Source: Cryptococcus deneoformans JEC21 (lineage: Eukaryota; Basidiomycota; Tremellomycetes; Tremellales; Cryptococcaceae). Taken from it: DNA of 47,500 bases. The position numbers and the translations under genes are program-made. Location: positions 980,001-1,027,500 of the forward strand of contig NC_006687.1 in the NCBI RefSeq assembly GCF_000091045.1, read 5' to 3'. This document shows positions 44,355 through 47,500 of this stretch, in pieces (position 1 is the stretch's first letter; every line of letters starts with the position of its first letter). The notes below the pieces were generated by a model, which saw nothing but the letters and a program-made list of their open reading frames with translations, ran no database searches and was not told where the DNA came from.

Positions 44355-47300
44355 CTACTCCTCAACTACTGCGCTACCGCCACTTCCAACCCCCCTGCCT
44401 CTAGTGAATCCTCTTGAACCACCCCTGAAACCCCCTCTTCCCCTTGGTCCACCGTTTGGAGCGCCTCCGCGAGCGGACGCAGGAACACCATTGTGGGTAC
44501 CCCGATGAGCGAAGGGGGCGCCGTTCGCAGCACCTCTTCCCCTGACGGCACCGATACCAGACTTGTTGTTCATGTTTTGTGCCTTTCCTCGAATAGGGGG
44601 ATTGGTAGGTATTGCCTGGTGAACGGAAGCATGGGAATGGACCACCGGAAGGTTTCCCTGAGCCTGAACGTGAGTGACGTGACTGGAATCACGATTGTCA
44701 TTGACCACAGGACCAGGGCCCAGTCGCAAACCTCCAAGCAAGTTGGACAATTGATCTCGGTGACTAACGGGCTGTTGCTGAACAGGCTGAGGTCGGACAC
44801 CCTTCGCCACGCCGCTATACTTCAGATGGCCGTTGCTACCGACAACAGTGGTGCTTTGAGTAGAGTGAACAGTCTTGGGTTTCTGCAAAATGTGATGTGT
44901 AGTTGTCGCAGTTTGCTGACGGCCCGGCACCGACGGCTGGTAATGCTGCATAGGTACAGCAGGGCGAGGTCCAAGTTGAGGTCTGAAGACATTTTGAGGA
45001 ACAGGCTTCGGTCCAGCTCTCTCGGAGACAGTGAATTGGGGACGAGTTAAATTGAGGCAGGACGAGAATGGTACAGTTGACCCGCGGTAAGGCGAACACT
45101 TCCCCTGGAGAGTAGAACCACCCATGAAGCCATTGTCCCAGATTACATCAACGGTCCTCATTCCAAGACCGACCACAACACCCCTCATGCCTGTTGGCAC
45201 CCCTCCCGCGGCGGGGTCCTGCACCATAACGACTCGGTGGCCAGGTTCAAAAACTTGACCTTGAAGTCGATAAATGGCTTGTGCGGGCTTCAAAAGGGTC
45301 TGGCGTGGAACATTGTCCAAACGCTTCTTCTTGATCGATTGGAAGGTTTTCTTAGACAAAATGTCGTCGGCAAGTTTTTCAACTATCTGGCAGGTTTCCT
45401 GAAAGGCGGACGCTCATTAGTGAAAAGTCTATACCATGCGCCTGTGCCTTAACTAGGCTTACCGCTTCAAGCTGATCGGCAAACAACGACACGGATTCCA
45501 AATCATTCAGTCCTTCATCCTTCAACCACTTCTTCATGCCCTTGATAACAGTATCAGGGTCCTCCGCAGTGGGGCAAAGTTCCTTGCTTTTGACCAGGTC
45601 TCCTCCCCTGTTCTCCAGATGCTTGAACACCTCAGGGAAAGCCTTCTTGTACGCCTCCAGCACTTGAGCAGTCTTCTCGCTGAACTCCCAGCCTCGATCG
45701 TTTCTCTTCGAGTAACCGAGAACCTTAAGACCGCGAGACTCAAACTTGAGCGAAAGTCCAATATTGGTCTTCGAGCCATCACCGAGTTGAACGAGCAAAG
45801 TAGACGTGATGCGAGAAAGAGCGAGGGCGGAGATACCAAGACGACGGGATAGGATTGGTGAAGGCCACCACTTGCCCGCAGGTCGATGGGCGACAGCCTT
45901 CATGAATCTGAGGGTTTCCTCCGTTTCCTCTTCAAAGTACTATGTCATCTCGTAAGCACTATATAGACATGAAATAATGGAACTTGGAACTCACTGCAAG
46001 AATCACGCTTAACGTCTGAGCTTCCTCATTGACCGCCGAGACCTGCGCTGCGAGACCGTAATGCATATCACCGAGGAAAAGAACTTTTTCTCCAACAGGG
46101 AAGTCAACCTTCAAGTCAGGCGGAGCTCGTTCCTGTTCAATACGGTCAAAAACCCATACTGCCCATAGACGGCGTAAACAACTCACCAGGAAACGTTCAT
46201 CTTCAAATGTGACCTGTGAGACAGCCACCTGGTACGCTTGGACGATCTCCTTTTCTGGGGTTTCGTAGTCCTTGACAAGTGCACCGTTATCGAGGTGTTT
46301 CAAGCCTTTTAATATTATCAGCTAGATGTTACAGAGCCGATGATAGATACATACCCTTAAGCGGTCTGATATGCAACAATACTTCCACACCCCCAATAAT
46401 CACGCCGTACCTCCTTGAATAATGCCTCTCCACATGGTCTGCCTGTCGCCTCCATTTGACCGCATCCTGATGGGGCATATGTACAACTCGAAGAGACTTG
46501 CCAACTTGCTGCAAGGTGTACTTGAACATATCATCTGAAACAGCAGCGACGATACCTTCCTGGAGATAAGGCCAAGAGTGGAAGGTCCTTTGGCCGAGAA
46601 CGTTTCGAGCTATCTCAGAAGTCTTGGGAAGTTCATCTTTGCCAATGATGGTGATCACCATAGAAGGATTCTTACTATCAGACTGGAAGACGTTGACACC
46701 ATGGTAGTCAAGGGTACCATTGTGGGGAAGAGTGTCGAGAGATGGGAAACCAGCAAGCGCGGAAACACCAAGTTGAACACCTTCAACTAGACCAAAGATG
46801 AGCTGGACGTCGCCACCAAGGACTGGGAGATTAAATGGGGAAGCACGGCAATGGCTTCGAGTGAGCTCAGGGAAAACACCCGGGAAAGATGATGGGTAAT
46901 TTTCATCGATCTCAGGATCGTAAACAAATTGAGTACTGAGCACACCGCTCTTGTTCCGCTCTCTCTCCTCGGGAGTGAGACGAACATCACGAGCTGATCA
47001 TCAAAATTAGTTTGACATTATGTTTCTAAAACCTAAAATTACTTACCGGCCATGGCCTTCAACAACCTGTTTTGATCGATGAATGGGATCTTTACCACAG
47101 CCTCCCAATCCTGCTTTTTGCCATTCATATCCAATTCAAAGTTCCGGGGATAAAAGTCGATGATCGGGGAGGTTTCCTCATACATGAGGTCCTGTCAAAA
47201 AGAATCAGAGATAACAACGGCTTATGATGCGGAAATCACTGACTCTGTATGCCAATGGAACATGATCCATACTATCTACAGGCAAAACACCCATAAGTTG

Positions 47301-47500
47301 TTGGAAAGGAGTGAAGGGTTTGCCATAGTCAAATTCAAACTTCATATCAGCAACTCCCTTCAAATCTGCGTCCACTGATCAGCGGCAAGCAAACAACATT
47401 GAACAGTCGCATATACTTACCAGTGATACGGGGAGAGTAGTGATATTTGTAGAACCAGCCCCAGCTTGAAACGCCCTTGTAGTAATAGTTGAGGATCCAT
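44355..47500 (-). CDS. XRN1: 5'-3' exoribonuclease 1, C-terminal part, cut by the right edge
   Basis: The frame enters from the right edge and reads [20 protein letters not shown], the end of conserved region 2 of Xrn1. It continues [57 protein letters not shown], and [20 protein letters not shown]. The D1 region and PAZ/Tudor-like and SH3-like domains follow; near the end [19 protein letters not shown] matches the Xrn1 SH3-like edge. The tail is a Gln/Pro/Gly-rich disordered region ending in RGG/RG repeats ([17 protein letters not shown]) and VVEE, stop 44355. The catalytic N-terminal half lies outside the window. Known role: cytoplasmic degradation of decapped mRNA. The ORF is split by several short introns (for example near 45390-45460 and 45905-45995). 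Confidence 0.93.

Overview
The window looks like nuclear DNA of a basidiomycete yeast of the Cryptococcus (Tremellomycetes) type. Almost every gene is broken by many 45-70 nt introns with GT..AG ends and CTNAN-like branch sites (the second YIP4 exon is preceded by a perfect TACTAAC). Genes are packed on both strands, and the readable proteins are single-copy fungal housekeeping proteins. All exon models were built by eye from splice signals and reading-frame continuity. No RNA or database evidence was available.

Layout. 1-324: 3' end of an unrecognised + strand gene. 1535-2741: unrecognised - strand gene. 3694-4361 (-) ZIM17 and 4820-5248 (+) CMC2 form a divergent pair of mitochondrial biogenesis genes. 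5571-7332 (-): secreted, probably GPI-anchored GH13 alpha-amylase. 7333-10711: unusually long gene-free stretch. 10712-11582 (+): Ser/Pro-rich, PKA-motif-bearing hypothetical protein. 12281-13312 (+) YIP4/YIPF6 converges on 13419-14136 (-) myosin II regulatory light chain. 14720-16780 (+): RCM1/NSUN5 rRNA methyltransferase. 17608-17991 (+): 89-residue Cys-rich protein. 18107-24333 (-): 2006-residue APC1.

25074-31112 is the accessory part: three tandem + strand paralogues of an extended short-chain dehydrogenase/reductase (SDR), each giving exactly 346 residues. A Tc1/mariner transposase remnant and a decamer repeat lie between copies 1 and 2, and one intron is precisely missing from copy 2.

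31624-34956 (+): SPX-domain phosphate transporter (PHO91-like). Then come - strand genes: ATG10 (35089-35905 or slightly longer), MAM3/CNNM (36043-38151), COG3 (38431-41643), PP2A catalytic subunit (42177-43752) and the 3' half of XRN1 (44355 to the right edge).

The housekeeping genes cover mitochondrial import and assembly, Golgi traffic, cytokinesis, cell cycle, ribosome biogenesis, phosphate and metal homeostasis, autophagy and mRNA decay; they do not form an evident single pathway. The points most worth checking are the SDR cluster with its intron loss and transposon remnant, the frame-preserving last intron of the PP2A catalytic subunit, the very tight MAM3-ATG10 junction, and the small Cys-rich protein.
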